The notes under the pieces were generated by a model. That model saw only the letters and a list, made by a program, of their open reading frames with translations, made no database searches and was not told the DNA's origin. A stretch of DNA of 64,000 nt from an uncultured Phascolarctobacterium sp. (GTDB lineage Bacteria > Bacillota > Negativicutes > Acidaminococcales > Acidaminococcaceae): positions 77,553 through 141,552 of the forward strand of contig NZ_CAKPTG010000006.1 of assembly GCF_934190775.1 (NCBI RefSeq), given 5' to 3'. How positions within the stretch are numbered: the stretch's first letter is position 1; each line of letters starts with the position of its first letter. The position numbers and the translations under genes were made by a program. Below, in pieces: positions 33,957-42,930 of this stretch.

Positions 33957-35918
33957 TTATTTTACACGACTGCCGGAAGCAAGATTTTGCGGGTCAACGA
34001 GAGCCAGATTGCCCTGTCCGTCGGAAGCACACAGCAGCATGCCGAAGGATTCGATACCCATCAGCTTAGCAGGTGCCAGGTTTGCTACAACAACAACGTT
34101 TTTGCCCACCATCTGTTCAGGCTCATAGTATTGGGAGATACCGCTGACAATAGTGCGTACCTCATCACCGATTTCTACCTGCAGCTTGAGGAGCTTTTTG
34201 GATTTCTTAACCTTTTCCGCTTCCAGAACCTTGCCTACGCGCAGGTCAATCTTCTCGAAGTCAGGGAAGGCGATTTCCGGTTTAATCGGCTCCATAGCAG
34301 GCTTTGCTTCTTCCACCGGAGCAGGTACGGGAGCTGCAGCCTTATGCTCATAGCGTTTGCCGCCGATGATGGTTGCACCGTCTTCGGTAACCTCGATACG
34401 CGGATACAGAGGCTCGCCCTTGCAAACCTTAGTGCCGTTTGCCAGGCCGCCCCATTCAGCGTCAGCCAGCAGGAACTGCTCAGGCACAGCCAGACCAAGC
34501 TGGGTGTAAATCTTCGGGCTGGTGGTCGGAATGTACGGGCTGATTAAAATAGCCACGATACGCAGGGTTTCAGCCAGGTTATACATAACAGTCTTCAGAC
34601 GGTCAGCCTTAGCCTCGTCCTTAGCCAGAATCCAAGGAGCGGTTTCGTCGATATATTTGTTGGCGCGGCTGATTAAAGCCCATACGCCTTTAATTGCAGT
34701 GTTGATTTCCATGTTGTCCATAGCCTTAACATAGTTAGCTACGGTTTCTTTAACGAGAGCCTTCAACTCGTCATCAATCGGTTCGCTATCACCCGTATCA
34801 GCAACAATACCGCCATGATATTTTTCAATCATGCTTACGGTTCTGTGCAGCAGGTTGCCCAGGTCGTTGGCCAAATCTGCATTTACACGGGTAATCAATG
34901 CATCACGGGAGAAGTTACCGTCACTGCCCAGGTTGATTTCGCGCAGCAGGAAGTAGCGGATAGCATCAGCGCCGAACTCATCAATCAGACCCAGCGGGTC
35001 GATAACATTGCCCTTGGATTTGGACATTTTGTCACCGTCAACTACGAGCCAGCCATGACCATAAACCTCTTGCGGCATTTCCAAACCCATAGCATGCAGC
35101 ATGATCGGCCAGATAATGGTGTGGAAGCGCACGATTTCCTTGCCTACCAGATGCAGGCTTGCCGGCCAGTATTTGTGGAAGAAGGCATCATCGGTACCAT
35201 ATTTAATACCGGTCAGATAGTTCAGCAGAGCGTCGAACCATACATAAACAACGTGTTTTTTGTCAAACGGAACAGGAATACCCCAGTCAAAGGTGGTACG
35301 GGTAATGCACAAATCCTCCAGACCTTGCTTAACGAAATTAATCATCTCGTTGCGGCGGCTTGCCGGTTGGATAAAGTCCGGATGCTCTTCGATGAATTGC
35401 AGCCACCAATCCTGGTATTTGCTCATTTTAAAGAAGTAGCTTTCCTCCTCCATCTCCTCTACCGGACGATGGCAGTCGGGACAGCAATGGTTTTCATCCA
35501 GCTGACGCTCCAGCCAGTAGGATTCGCAGGGTACGCAGTACAGGCCCTTGTAGTTTTTCTTATAGATATCGCCCTGCTCATAAATTTTTTGCAGTGCATC
35601 CTGAACTACCTTGTGATGACGCTCCTGGCTGGTGCGGATAAAGTCATTATTGGAGATATTCAGCTCTTTCCACAGCAGCTTGAAGTTAGCAATAATTGCA
35701 TCTACATACTGAATCGGGGTTACGCCCTTTTCCTTAGCCTTACGCTGGATTTTCAGACCGTGCTCGTCACTGCCGGTCAGGAAGAATACATCCTCACCCT
35801 TCAGGCGGTGGAAGCGTGCCAGGCTGTCAGCGATAGTTGTGCAATAGGCATGGCCTATATGCAGATTATCACTCGGATAATAAATTGGTGTTGTAATATA
35901 ATAACTCGGTTTAGTCAT
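33957..35918 (-). CDS. metG: Methionyl-tRNA synthetase
   Basis: A 653-residue class I synthetase. The HIGH box is in NLHIGHAYCTT and the KMSKS box in DGDKMSKSKGNVID. Zinc cysteines are seen in CVPCESYWLE and HCCPDCHR. The anticodon-binding helical domain follows (about 360-500), and a C-terminal OB-fold tRNA-binding domain begins near EIAFPDFEKIDLRVGKV. The start overlaps the rsmI stop by eight bases, which makes rsmI-metG an operon. Confidence 0.96.
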   Translation of the reverse strand: MTKPSYYITTPIYYPSDNLHIGHAYCTTIADSLARFHRLKGEDVFFLTGSDEHGLKIQRKAKEKGVTPIQYVDAIIANFKLLWKELNISNNDFIRTSQERHHKVVQDALQKIYEQGDIYKKNYKGLYCVPCESYWLERQLDENHCCPDCHRPVEEMEEESYFFKMSKYQDWWLQFIEEHPDFIQPASRRNEMINFVKQGLEDLCITRTTFDWGIPVPFDKKHVVYVWFDALLNYLTGIKYGTDDAFFHKYWPASLHLVGKEIVRFHTIIWPIMLHAMGLEMPQEVYGHGWLVVDGDKMSKSKGNVIDPLGLIDEFGADAIRYFLLREINLGSDGNFSRDALITRVNADLANDLGNLLHRTVSMIEKYHGGIVADTGDSEPIDDELKALVKETVANYVKAMDNMEINTAIKGVWALISRANKYIDETAPWILAKDEAKADRLKTVMYNLAETLRIVAILISPYIPTTSPKIYTQLGLAVPEQFLLADAEWGGLANGTKVCKGEPLYPRIEVTEDGATIIGGKRYEHKAAAPVPAPVEEAKPAMEPIKPEIAFPDFEKIDLRVGKVLEAEKVKKSKKLLKLQVEIGDEVRTIVSGISQYYEPEQMVGKNVVVVANLAPAKLMGIESFGMLLCASDGQGNLALVDPQNLASGSRVK

Positions 35919-36780
35919 TGTCAGACCCATCTCCTTCAGAAATTAGTTGGTTATATAGCTCCCGTTTGGGAATTTTACGTTTTTTTGCTACCTGCGCCAA
36001 GGCAGCCTTTTTATCTACGCCATCAGCCATCAGCTTGCGCACCTCGTCAAGAGGCTCCAGCTCCTCCTCGGCTGCAGCGAAAGCACCGTCGCCGGCACCA
36101 AGCACCAGGCAGAACTCACCACGCGGTGAATTGGCCTCCAGCCATTCCAGACAGCCGCTGACTGTGCCACGGTAGAATTCCTCATGCAGCTTCGTCAGCT
36201 CGCGTGCTGCCGCCAAAGGACGGTCGCCCCAGGCAACCAGGATATCCTTCAGCACCTCCACAATTCTGTGCGGCGCTTCGTAAAGAATTATCGTCGCAGG
36301 AATGTGCTGCCATTGCTCCAGCTGCTCGCGTCTGTTGCGCTTGCTCTTGGGCAAAAAACCGCCGAAGAAAAACGGATACGTCGGCAGGCCGCTGGCAATC
36401 AAAGCGCACAAAGCAGCGTTGGCACCGGGAACAGGCACCACTCTGATACCATGGGCAATCGCATCATGAGCCAAAGCCTCACCGGGGTCTGCAATTCCCG
36501 GAAAGCCTGCGTCGCTCACAAGGGCAACATTTTTGCCCTCCAGCAGTTGGCCTAAAAGATATTCGCCCTGCTTATCCTTGCTGTGCTCATCATAACGCAC
36601 CAGGCGACCTTTGACATTAAAGTGATTCAAAAGCTGCAGCGTATGACGTGTATCCTCCGCCGCAATCAAATCTGCTTCCTGCAGCATCCGCAAAGCGCGC
36701 GGTGTCATATCCTCAAGATTACCGATAGGCGTAGCGCATAAATAAAGTGTTCCATATATATTGTTTTGCTCTGCTGTCAC
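35911..36780 (-). CDS. rsmI: 16S rRNA (cytidine1402-2'-O)-methyltransferase
   Basis: A 289-residue tetrapyrrole-methylase-fold enzyme that modifies C1402 in the ribosomal decoding centre. The hallmarks are TLYLCATPIGNLEDMTPRAL, AAEDTRHTLQLLNHF, ALVSDAGFPGIADPG and PVPGANAALCALIASGLP. The GTG start at 36780 is favoured because AGGAGG lies seven bases before it; the ATG at 36798 overlaps that site. In Bacillus rsmI (yabC) sits nearer to yabB; here it precedes metG. Confidence 0.95.
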   Translation of the reverse strand: MTAEQNNIYGTLYLCATPIGNLEDMTPRALRMLQEADLIAAEDTRHTLQLLNHFNVKGRLVRYDEHSKDKQGEYLLGQLLEGKNVALVSDAGFPGIADPGEALAHDAIAHGIRVVPVPGANAALCALIASGLPTYPFFFGGFLPKSKRNRREQLEQWQHIPATIILYEAPHRIVEVLKDILVAWGDRPLAAARELTKLHEEFYRGTVSGCLEWLEANSPRGEFCLVLGAGDGAFAAAEEELEPLDEVRKLMADGVDKKAALAQVAKKRKIPKRELYNQLISEGDGSDND

Positions 36781-36875
36781 AGCTCCGCCTCCTGTCATTT
36801 ACCTGTGGTCAGCAGGTGCAATACATACTAACCCATAATATATTAATTTTATCACACAAGGCGCGATAAATAAAG

Positions 36876-36903
36876 AAAAAACGCGTAACTTTCGTTACGC
36901 GTT
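36876..36903 (-). terminator. Terminator after the secreted protein gene
   Basis: An AACGCGTAAC / GTTACGCGTT stem with a four-base loop; on the minus strand TTTTTCTTT follows. Confidence 0.9.
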
Positions 36904-36913
36904 CAGCTTATCA

Positions 36914-37474
36914 TTAAATAGCCCTGCCGGATTTCCAACCGGGTGTAAATGTCGGCTCAATAGCAGCGCATTTATTATTATAGCTGTCTGCCAGCCAGGA
37001 AGGATAATCAAAATACCAGGTATTCCAATATTCACCGTTTATAAAGCACTTTTTGTAGTAAATCCTGTCATTTTCCAGATAGGAAATAACGTACCAGTCA
37101 TCACCCTTAGCCCTATAGGCAGCAGACGGATGATTTTGGATATCCATATTATATTCATCGGCAAGCGTCATGCCCATATTGTGACCGCCGCTGACAGTAA
37201 AGCTGGAGCCGTATTCATCCTTAAAAATACAGCCATCGCCGTTAGTGCTCTCGAAAGCCTGATTGAAATTTGCCGGGAGATTAATAGCAAAAGCAAATCT
37301 GTCATTGATATAGCGATAATAATCAGGATTATCCGTTGTAAATACTCTGACATATTCTGCTGTGCCTTCGCTGGGCTCATACCATTGGTTCTTTAGGAAA
37401 ACAGCACTAGCCGCCGATACGGTAGCAGTAAAAATAAACATCAGCATCGACAGTAATAGCAAGATTTTTTTCAT
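36914..37474 (-). CDS. Secreted protein of unknown function
   Basis: A 186-residue protein with a signal peptide (cleavage near SAASA, about residue 24). The mature domain is rich in aromatic residues (EYVRVFTTDNPDYYRYINDR, DWYVISYLENDRIYYKK, YWNTWYFDYPSW) and looks beta-rich, like a small periplasmic binding or PsbP-like domain. I do not recognise the family. ATG 37474 follows GGATGGTGA. It is a single gene with its own terminator. Confidence 0.7.
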   Translation of the reverse strand: MKKILLLLSMLMFIFTATVSAASAVFLKNQWYEPSEGTAEYVRVFTTDNPDYYRYINDRFAFAINLPANFNQAFESTNGDGCIFKDEYGSSFTVSGGHNMGMTLADEYNMDIQNHPSAAYRAKGDDWYVISYLENDRIYYKKCFINGEYWNTWYFDYPSWLADSYNNKCAAIEPTFTPGWKSGRAI

Positions 37475-37689
37475 AGCATTCACCATCCTTAAATGTATTC
37501 TCTGTAATTTAATTGTAACCTGCGCAGGAAATTTTGTCGAGATAAAAATTAGCTTTTCTGCTACATAAATACGCTATAAACCAGGCGAAGCTTTTACAGT
37601 ATAAAAAACATCCTTTAGCAGGCTATTTTACAGACTACCTTGCATCTGCTAAACTATAAGCAAATACTTTTCACTTAAGGAGATACGCT

Positions 37690-38202
37690 ATGTTAGATTT
37701 TAAATTATGCCATTCCCTGGAAGCCTATATCCGCAAGCATTACATAGAAGAAAAAAAATTGCTCTTCAGCCAATACTGTTTAATGACAGAACTGGAAAAA
37801 GATACAAAAAAGTCGTCAGTTAAAGAAAATGTTTGCTGCTACATCTGGCCGGAATTCATTCCTCAGCCGGATAAAAACACCTTTTCCAGCAAGCTCTTCC
37901 GTCTGATTGAGAAAAAAGGCCTGGAGGATGTCGAGGTCTACAAAAGAGCCAATATTGACCGCAAGCTTTTTTCCAAGCTGCGCAAAAAGGACTATCATCC
38001 AAGCAAGAAAACGGTCATTGCGTTAGCACTCGCTCTGCAGCTTAATTTAGACGAGGCTACAGACCTACTGCGTTATGCCGAATATGCACTCTCCCCCAAC
38101 GATAAGGCTGATGTGATTATCAGCTTCTGCTTCACCAAGCCGGTATATGATATTTTTACAGTCAACGAGCTGCTTTATAAATACGCCGGTACTTCGCTCT
38201 AA
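37690..38202 (+). CDS. Helix-turn-helix-like domain protein associated with VWA/macro-domain genes
   Basis: A 170-residue protein whose second half, LFRLIEKKGLEDVEVYKRAN followed by IDRKLFSKLRKKDYHPSKKT, resembles a conserved Firmicute domain that I recall from the C-termini of macro-domain (ADP-ribose-binding) proteins. It looks like a divergent XRE-type helix-turn-helix: about five helices, with NLDEATDLLRYAEYALSPNDK after the recognition helix. The N-terminal third is lysine-rich and unassigned. AAGGAG precedes the ATG. A VWA gene follows 77 bases downstream on the same strand. No macro domain is present here. Confidence 0.65.
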   Translation: MLDFKLCHSLEAYIRKHYIEEKKLLFSQYCLMTELEKDTKKSSVKENVCCYIWPEFIPQPDKNTFSSKLFRLIEKKGLEDVEVYKRANIDRKLFSKLRKKDYHPSKKTVIALALALQLNLDEATDLLRYAEYALSPNDKADVIISFCFTKPVYDIFTVNELLYKYAGTSL

Positions 38203-38279
38203 AATGTCGCTCACCGCGCGACCTGCTGCAAGCTTCCTCCTGCTATAATAAACTCAGTAAAGCAAAGGAGGACGCAAGC

Positions 38280-38945
38280 ATGATTGATGTAAAACCTGAT
38301 TTTAACGAAATTGTCTTTGTACTCGACCGCAGCGGTTCCATGAGCGGCCTAGAAAAAGATACTATCGGCGGCTACAACAGCTTTTTGAACCAACAGAAGC
38401 AAAGCGGAACTAAGGCAGTAATTTCCACCGTACTTTTTGACCATGAAATACAAATCTTACATGACCGTCTGCCTATCAGCGATATCAAGGAGCTGACAGC
38501 CAAGGATTACCAGCCACGCGGCTGCACTGCCTTGCTGGATGCCGTAGGCGGCAGCGTCAGCCATATCCACAAGCTGCACAAAAAGCTGGCTGCTGCAGAC
38601 CGCCCCGCTAAAACAATCATAGTAATCATTACCGACGGTTACGAAAACAGCAGCAAAAACTACACCTATAAAAAGGTTAAAGATATGCTCAGCAAGCGTC
38701 AGGAAACGGATGGCTGGGAATTTGTTTTCCTGGGTGCCAACATTGATGCTGCAGCAGAAGCAGAGAGCTTCGGCATCAGCAGAAAGCGTGCCGTAAACTA
38801 CAAGGCTGACAGCGAAGGTACCTTAAAGAATTTTGCAATGCTGAGCTCTGCCATGCTCTGCTTTAATGCAGGCGCAGATTTTGATAAGGCCCTCGAAGAA
38901 AAACGCGCGTTAGTTGACGAGGATGTCAAACGTCGCGGCAAATAA
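38280..38945 (+). CDS. von Willebrand factor A domain protein
   Basis: A 221-residue cytoplasmic protein made of a single VWA fold. The metal-ion-dependent adhesion site is complete: DRSGSMSG near residue 15, a threonine in RGCTALLDAVGG and an aspartate in IVIITDGYEN. Such stand-alone VWA proteins (TerY-like) act as scaffolds in stress, chaperone or defence complexes. AGGAGG precedes the ATG. It probably works with the upstream helix-turn-helix-like protein. Confidence 0.88.
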   Translation: MIDVKPDFNEIVFVLDRSGSMSGLEKDTIGGYNSFLNQQKQSGTKAVISTVLFDHEIQILHDRLPISDIKELTAKDYQPRGCTALLDAVGGSVSHIHKLHKKLAAADRPAKTIIVIITDGYENSSKNYTYKKVKDMLSKRQETDGWEFVFLGANIDAAAEAESFGISRKRAVNYKADSEGTLKNFAMLSSAMLCFNAGADFDKALEEKRALVDEDVKRRGK

Positions 38946-38980
38946 CCAAGAGTTCCACCTTTTTATTAATAAAGCACAAA

Positions 38981-39032
38981 GCAAGGCGTCTGCCGCCCCG
39001 CACCGCGGGCAGCAGACGCCTTGCGCATTTTT
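38981..39032 (+). terminator. Terminator after the VWA gene
   Basis: A 13-bp GC-rich stem, GCAAGGCGTCTGC against GCAGACGCCTTGC, with an inner GC-rich loop; GCATTTTT follows on the plus strand. It also separates the convergent MATE gene. Confidence 0.85.
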
Positions 39033-39043
39033 CTGCATTATAT

Positions 39044-40390
39044 TCAGTTAACAGGTGTATATTTCTTTTCCAGCAGACGCACAAAATAATGGTAAGCTGC
39101 AAAGACGAATACTGCACAGCTGATCCAGGCAATCGGCTCCGCCATGCAGATGCCCTCATAGCCAAAGGGCACGCTGAGATATATTGCCGCGATAGAACGC
39201 ATTATCAGCTCCACCACACCCGAAAGCATAGGAATCATGCTTACGCCCATGCCCTGACAGGCGTTACGGTAAATAAAAATCTGACTGAGGAAGAAGTAAA
39301 CAGGCACAGTATACATAATGTAAAGATGTGCGGACTCCATAACCGTCGGTGACGGATTATCGAGGAAGATGCCGATAACCTCTTCGCCGAAAGCAAATAC
39401 CACAACCGCAGCAAACAGGCTGAAGGCCAGCGTCAGCAGCGAGCAGCGACGCACCGCATCACGGATGCGGTCAAAGCGGCGAGCACCGAAATTCTGCGCC
39501 GTAAACACAGCCATCGCAATGCCAAAGGAAATCATCGGCTGCAGTGCCAGCTGCTCTACGCGCATCGCCGTAGTAAAGCCGGCAATCTGGTCACTGCCAA
39601 ACTTGTTGCAGACTGACTGCAGAATAATAATGCCTAAGCCTAAAACAGAAAACTGCACTGCCATCGGCAGGCCCATACGCAGATGCGCCCACAGCTCCGG
39701 CCAATCCAATTGGAAGTCGCTGCGATGAATATGCAGCTGCGGAAAACGCTTGTAAATATAAATTACGCACAGCACTGCCGAAAAGGCCTGGGCAATAACC
39801 AGTGCAAAAGCACTGCCCGGTACGCCCCAACCAAAGCTGATGATGAAAACAAGTGCCAGAATAATATTCACTATCGAAGACACAATAAGAAAGTATAGCG
39901 GTGTTTTACTGTCCCCCAGGGAGCGCATAATACCGGACAAAAGATTATACGCCATCATCACCAGCAAACCATCGACGATAATCATTACATAGGCATAGGC
40001 ATCAGACATCAGCTCCGGCGGAATATTCATCATCGCCAGCAGCGGGTCTATCACCAAATGCATAATACCCATAATGAGAAAGACGAAAAATATGCTCAAC
40101 ACAACGCAGGTAGCAATGCTGCGACGCATTCCCTGCATATCCTGCGCACCGTAGCGTTGACCGGTAACAACGGTGAAGCCGTTGCTGAGACCAATCGTCA
40201 AAACCATCGTCAGCATAAACAGCGGCGATACCGCACCTACGGCAGCCAAGGCATTCACGCCAATCGTTCGCCCGACAATAATAATATCGGCAATATTATA
40301 CAGCTGTTGAAAAACATTGCCTATCAAAAGTGGCACCGTAAAGGGAATAATCAGCTTCAACGGTGCTCCCTCTGTCATATTCTGAAGCAT
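39044..40390 (-). CDS. MATE family multidrug/toxin efflux transporter
   Basis: A 448-residue inner-membrane protein with 12 hydrophobic helices in two halves. The start, PLKLIIPFTVPLLIGNVFQQLYNIADIIIVGR, with GVNALAAVGAVSPL, and the repeat of this pattern around residue 240-280, are typical of the DinF/NorM MATE family. These export cationic drugs or metabolites in exchange for sodium or protons. AAAGGAGG precedes the ATG. The promoter region has a TetR-like dyad, but no regulator gene is adjacent. Confidence 0.92.
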   Translation of the reverse strand: MLQNMTEGAPLKLIIPFTVPLLIGNVFQQLYNIADIIIVGRTIGVNALAAVGAVSPLFMLTMVLTIGLSNGFTVVTGQRYGAQDMQGMRRSIATCVVLSIFFVFLIMGIMHLVIDPLLAMMNIPPELMSDAYAYVMIIVDGLLVMMAYNLLSGIMRSLGDSKTPLYFLIVSSIVNIILALVFIISFGWGVPGSAFALVIAQAFSAVLCVIYIYKRFPQLHIHRSDFQLDWPELWAHLRMGLPMAVQFSVLGLGIIILQSVCNKFGSDQIAGFTTAMRVEQLALQPMISFGIAMAVFTAQNFGARRFDRIRDAVRRCSLLTLAFSLFAAVVVFAFGEEVIGIFLDNPSPTVMESAHLYIMYTVPVYFFLSQIFIYRNACQGMGVSMIPMLSGVVELIMRSIAAIYLSVPFGYEGICMAEPIAWISCAVFVFAAYHYFVRLLEKKYTPVN

Positions 40391-40446
40391 AAAAAAAGAA
40401 CCTCCTTTAGCTGCTCTCTCCCAAGCAGCAGTATCAGTCCGGTATT

Positions 40447-40475
40447 ACAATATATATCGCTGACTTATCAGTCAA
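40447..40475 (-). promoter_or_regulatory. MATE gene promoter with TGACT-N4-AGTCA operator
   Basis: On the minus strand TTGACT (40470-40475) and TATTGT (40447-40452) are 17 bases apart. A palindrome TGACTTATCAGTCA at 40461-40474 overlaps the -35 hexamer and part of the spacer. Sites of this form are typical of TetR-type repressors of efflux genes. Confidence 0.55.
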
Positions 40476-40493
40476 AATATAGCACAATCAGGA

Positions 40494-40528
40494 AAAAAAT
40501 ACAAGACGTGCAGCAACACACGTCTTGT
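40494..40528 (-). terminator. Terminator after the FAH-family gene
   Basis: A perfect 10-bp stem, ACAAGACGTG / CACGTCTTGT, with an eight-base loop; on the minus strand ATTTTTTT follows. Confidence 0.9.
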
Positions 40529-40535
40529 AAAAATC

Positions 40536-41300
40536 TTATTCCATGACTACTCTGTTGGTAATCTTGCCAATGCCTTCGATTTCGACGGTGATTTCATCAC
40601 CCTCATTCAAGAGTCCTGCATCTACTGGAGTACCTGTCAAAATAAGGTCACCGGCATCTAAAGTAAAGCTTTGGGAAATATAGCTCAAGATTTCATAGGG
40701 ATTATAAATCATATTGCTCGTGCGTGCATCCTGCTTAAGCACGCCGTTGACATAAGAGCGGATGGATAAATCGCTGGGGTCCAGCTCCGTTTCCAACCAC
40801 GGTCCCAAGGGACAGAAGGTGTCAAAGGATTTACAGCGCAGCCACTGACGTTCCTTGCGCTGCAAATCGCGGGCAGTAACATCATTAGCGCAGGTATAAC
40901 CCAAAATATATTTAGGCACATCCTCCGCCTTAACATTCTTCATCTTCTTTTTCACAACAATGCCCAGCTCCGCACCATAGGCCAGTTCCCGCACCTGCTT
41001 CGGCCAGATGATATTCGCACCTGTACCAACAACGGTATGTGCAGCCTTAGAAAAAATACTCGGCTCACGCGGAACCTCTACACCAAATTCAGCGGCATGC
41101 TTCTGGTAATTAAAGCTGACGCAGATAATCTGCTTCGGTACGCAGGGTGCCAGCAAACGTACATCACGCATAGCAAAGGTTTCATCCGTTATCTGCCAAT
41201 ATGTTTCCAGAGAACCATATACGCAACGGATAACATCGCCGTCAATAAAGCCTATACGCTTGTTGCCTGTCCGCAAATCCTCAAAACGCACGCATTTCAT
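40536..41300 (-). CDS. Fumarylacetoacetate hydrolase family protein
   Basis: A 254-residue FAH-fold enzyme. The N-terminal lid domain (about 1-50) precedes the catalytic part with ICVSFNYQKHAAEFG, PSIFSKAAHTVVG, YGAELGIVVKKKM, GYTCANDVTARDLQ, and the C-terminal LILTGTPVDAGLLNEGDEI. Members hydrolyse or decarboxylate acylpyruvates, 2-keto-diacids or oxaloacetate enol. The metal glutamates and aspartate are present. The FNYQ segment replaces the usual GLNY. Its start overlaps the PHP gene stop by four bases. Confidence 0.88.
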   Translation of the reverse strand: MKCVRFEDLRTGNKRIGFIDGDVIRCVYGSLETYWQITDETFAMRDVRLLAPCVPKQIICVSFNYQKHAAEFGVEVPREPSIFSKAAHTVVGTGANIIWPKQVRELAYGAELGIVVKKKMKNVKAEDVPKYILGYTCANDVTARDLQRKERQWLRCKSFDTFCPLGPWLETELDPSDLSIRSYVNGVLKQDARTSNMIYNPYEILSYISQSFTLDAGDLILTGTPVDAGLLNEGDEITVEIEGIGKITNRVVME

Positions 41301-42085
41301 TTTAACCCCTCCATAATCTGCATCCTTCTCGCTTTAAAATAAACAGGTGTCAGCTCTGCCTGCGCTGCCAAAGCCAGCGCCTCCTGCAGTCTGCGCCCCA
41401 CATGCTCCTTATAATGGGCATCACTGCCAAGAGTGCAGTATTTGCCGCCAAGCTCACGGTAACGCTTATACAGCGGCAGCAAGCCTGCTACCGCCACAGC
41501 ATCATCCAGGCGGCGGGTATTGATTTCGATAGGCTTGTTCTGCTCAATCAAAAGCAAAAACAGCTTATCAAATAATTCCGGTGCATCCTCCAGGCGCAGC
41601 TCATGCTCCGCCCCCTTATAGGGCCAATAACGGCAGATATAGTCAATATGCGCAAACGCATCAAAATCGCGCTCCTGCTCCAGGCAGGTAATCGCATCAT
41701 GCAAAAATTCTTCTACAATCTGCTGACGTGTGCGTCCCTTGTAGCAGGTCTGCTCGTATAAATCACGTCCGCCGATGCAATGGATAGAAGCCAGCACATA
41801 GTCAAACGGATGAGTCTGTGCCACCTTTTTATCCTCAGCCGCAGTATGCGTCTGCATGCCGATTTCAATGCCTATCAGCACCTTGTCGCTGCTCAGCGGC
41901 TGCAGGCGCGCAAAATATTCGTCTATATCAAAAGTAAATGCTTCCGGATTAGTCGGATAATCATAATCCCAATGCTCTGTAATCGTTATACCAATACCCT
42001 GCTCAGCTGCTGCGCCGATGGCATCAGCAAATTTCATTTCGCTGTCACAGGAATAATCGCAGTGCATATGTGTATCAAATATCAT
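41297..42085 (-). CDS. PHP domain phosphatase (histidinol-phosphatase HisJ type)
   Basis: A 262-residue PHP phosphoesterase. Metal ligands appear in FDTHMHCDYSCDS, ITITEHWDYDYP, LIGIEIGMQTHTAAED, YVLASIHCIGG, FAHIDYI and GSDAHYKEHVG. The closest named group is HisJ/HisK histidinol phosphatase, but a broader sugar- or nucleotide-phosphatase role is possible since no his genes adjoin. It overlaps the FAH-family gene by four bases, suggesting a joint pathway step. Confidence 0.82.
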   Translation of the reverse strand: MIFDTHMHCDYSCDSEMKFADAIGAAAEQGIGITITEHWDYDYPTNPEAFTFDIDEYFARLQPLSSDKVLIGIEIGMQTHTAAEDKKVAQTHPFDYVLASIHCIGGRDLYEQTCYKGRTRQQIVEEFLHDAITCLEQERDFDAFAHIDYICRYWPYKGAEHELRLEDAPELFDKLFLLLIEQNKPIEINTRRLDDAVAVAGLLPLYKRYRELGGKYCTLGSDAHYKEHVGRRLQEALALAAQAELTPVYFKARRMQIMEGLK

Positions 42086-42193
42086 TTAGTGTACCTTCCT
42101 TCCGTAAATTATATTGTATCAAATTGCAATAAAAAAGCAACGGGGAAGGGAGTATTTTTTCACCAATTAACGAGAAAATTACAAAGAAGTTAG

Positions 42194-42244
42194 CAGGGAG
42201 TAATCCAAGAGAGAATTTTAATTGTTCTCCGAGATTACCCCCTG
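42194..42244 (-). terminator. Two-tiered hairpin after the DUF1847 gene
   Basis: An outer CAGGG-G-GTAATC / GATTAC-T-CCCTG stem encloses an inner GAGAA / TTCTC stem. It lies just past the stop at 42261. Only a weak T-rich tract (TAACTTCTTTG) follows on the minus strand, so termination is less certain than folding. Confidence 0.5.
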
Positions 42245-42260
42245 TAAAAATCAATGTATC

Positions 42261-42866
42261 TTATACCTCTCCGTCATCCATAATTCCCAGCTTACGCTTC
42301 CAGTAACGGGAATAAATAGCGCCCAAAGGATTGTGGGCCAACAGACGATCCTTAACTACCAGATTAGTTACCGGTCCTTCGGCGTTCATATTGAAAATGG
42401 CATCATGGCCAACGCACAGGCCGCAGGAAATGTAGAGCTCAACGCCCTTTTCTGCCAAAAACTTAGCCTGGAACTTAGGATTGCACATTGCCTCATGCTC
42501 CAGCTCCGGCTTAACCTGCTTCAGTCCCAGCTCTTTTTTGGGGAAGCTGCAGTTTTTGCAGCATACGCTGTAAAACTCAAAGCCCTGCTGCTTAAAATAT
42601 TTGGCAATATAACGTGCTTCCGCATTCAGGCCTATGCAGAAAGACATGCCCAGCTTTTTGTAGCCCATAGCTTTGGCAAACTCCGCAGTTTCCTGCAGAC
42701 GGCAGATGTTACTGTAGAACGTGCCTTCAACATAGGCAGCAGCCTGCATAAGCTTTAATTCTTCCTCGGTATAGGCTTCCTTGACAGCCTCCAAGGGCAC
42801 GCCTGTGCAGTTAACACCCTTGGTGTAGCAGGCATGTGTAGGACAATTAGCGCAATCACATTTCAT
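42261..42866 (-). CDS. DUF1847 cysteine-rich metal-binding protein
   Basis: A 201-residue protein. The N-terminus MKCDCANCPTHACYTKG and the central CCKNCSFPKKELG and CGLCVGHDAIF give more than ten cysteines, which suits metal or Fe-S binding. This matches the DUF1847 family of anaerobes, whose role is unknown. FCIGLNAEARYIAKYFKQQGFEFYSV is the conserved core. The cysteine pattern and HDAIF have been compared with redox-active proteins, but no activity can be assigned. AAGGAG precedes the ATG. Confidence 0.85.
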   Translation of the reverse strand: MKCDCANCPTHACYTKGVNCTGVPLEAVKEAYTEEELKLMQAAAYVEGTFYSNICRLQETAEFAKAMGYKKLGMSFCIGLNAEARYIAKYFKQQGFEFYSVCCKNCSFPKKELGLKQVKPELEHEAMCNPKFQAKFLAEKGVELYISCGLCVGHDAIFNMNAEGPVTNLVVKDRLLAHNPLGAIYSRYWKRKLGIMDDGEV

Positions 42867-42930
42867 TTTACATTTCTCCTTTCGCCAATAACCTTGTTAA
42901 GCCTATTGTAGCACAAACAGCAGACAGATT

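Noticed and set aside
34815..36161. Long plus-strand open frame (448 codons)
   Set aside because: It is antisense to metG and rsmI, both certain by motifs. Its translation has no family features and its length comes from the codon bias of the real genes.
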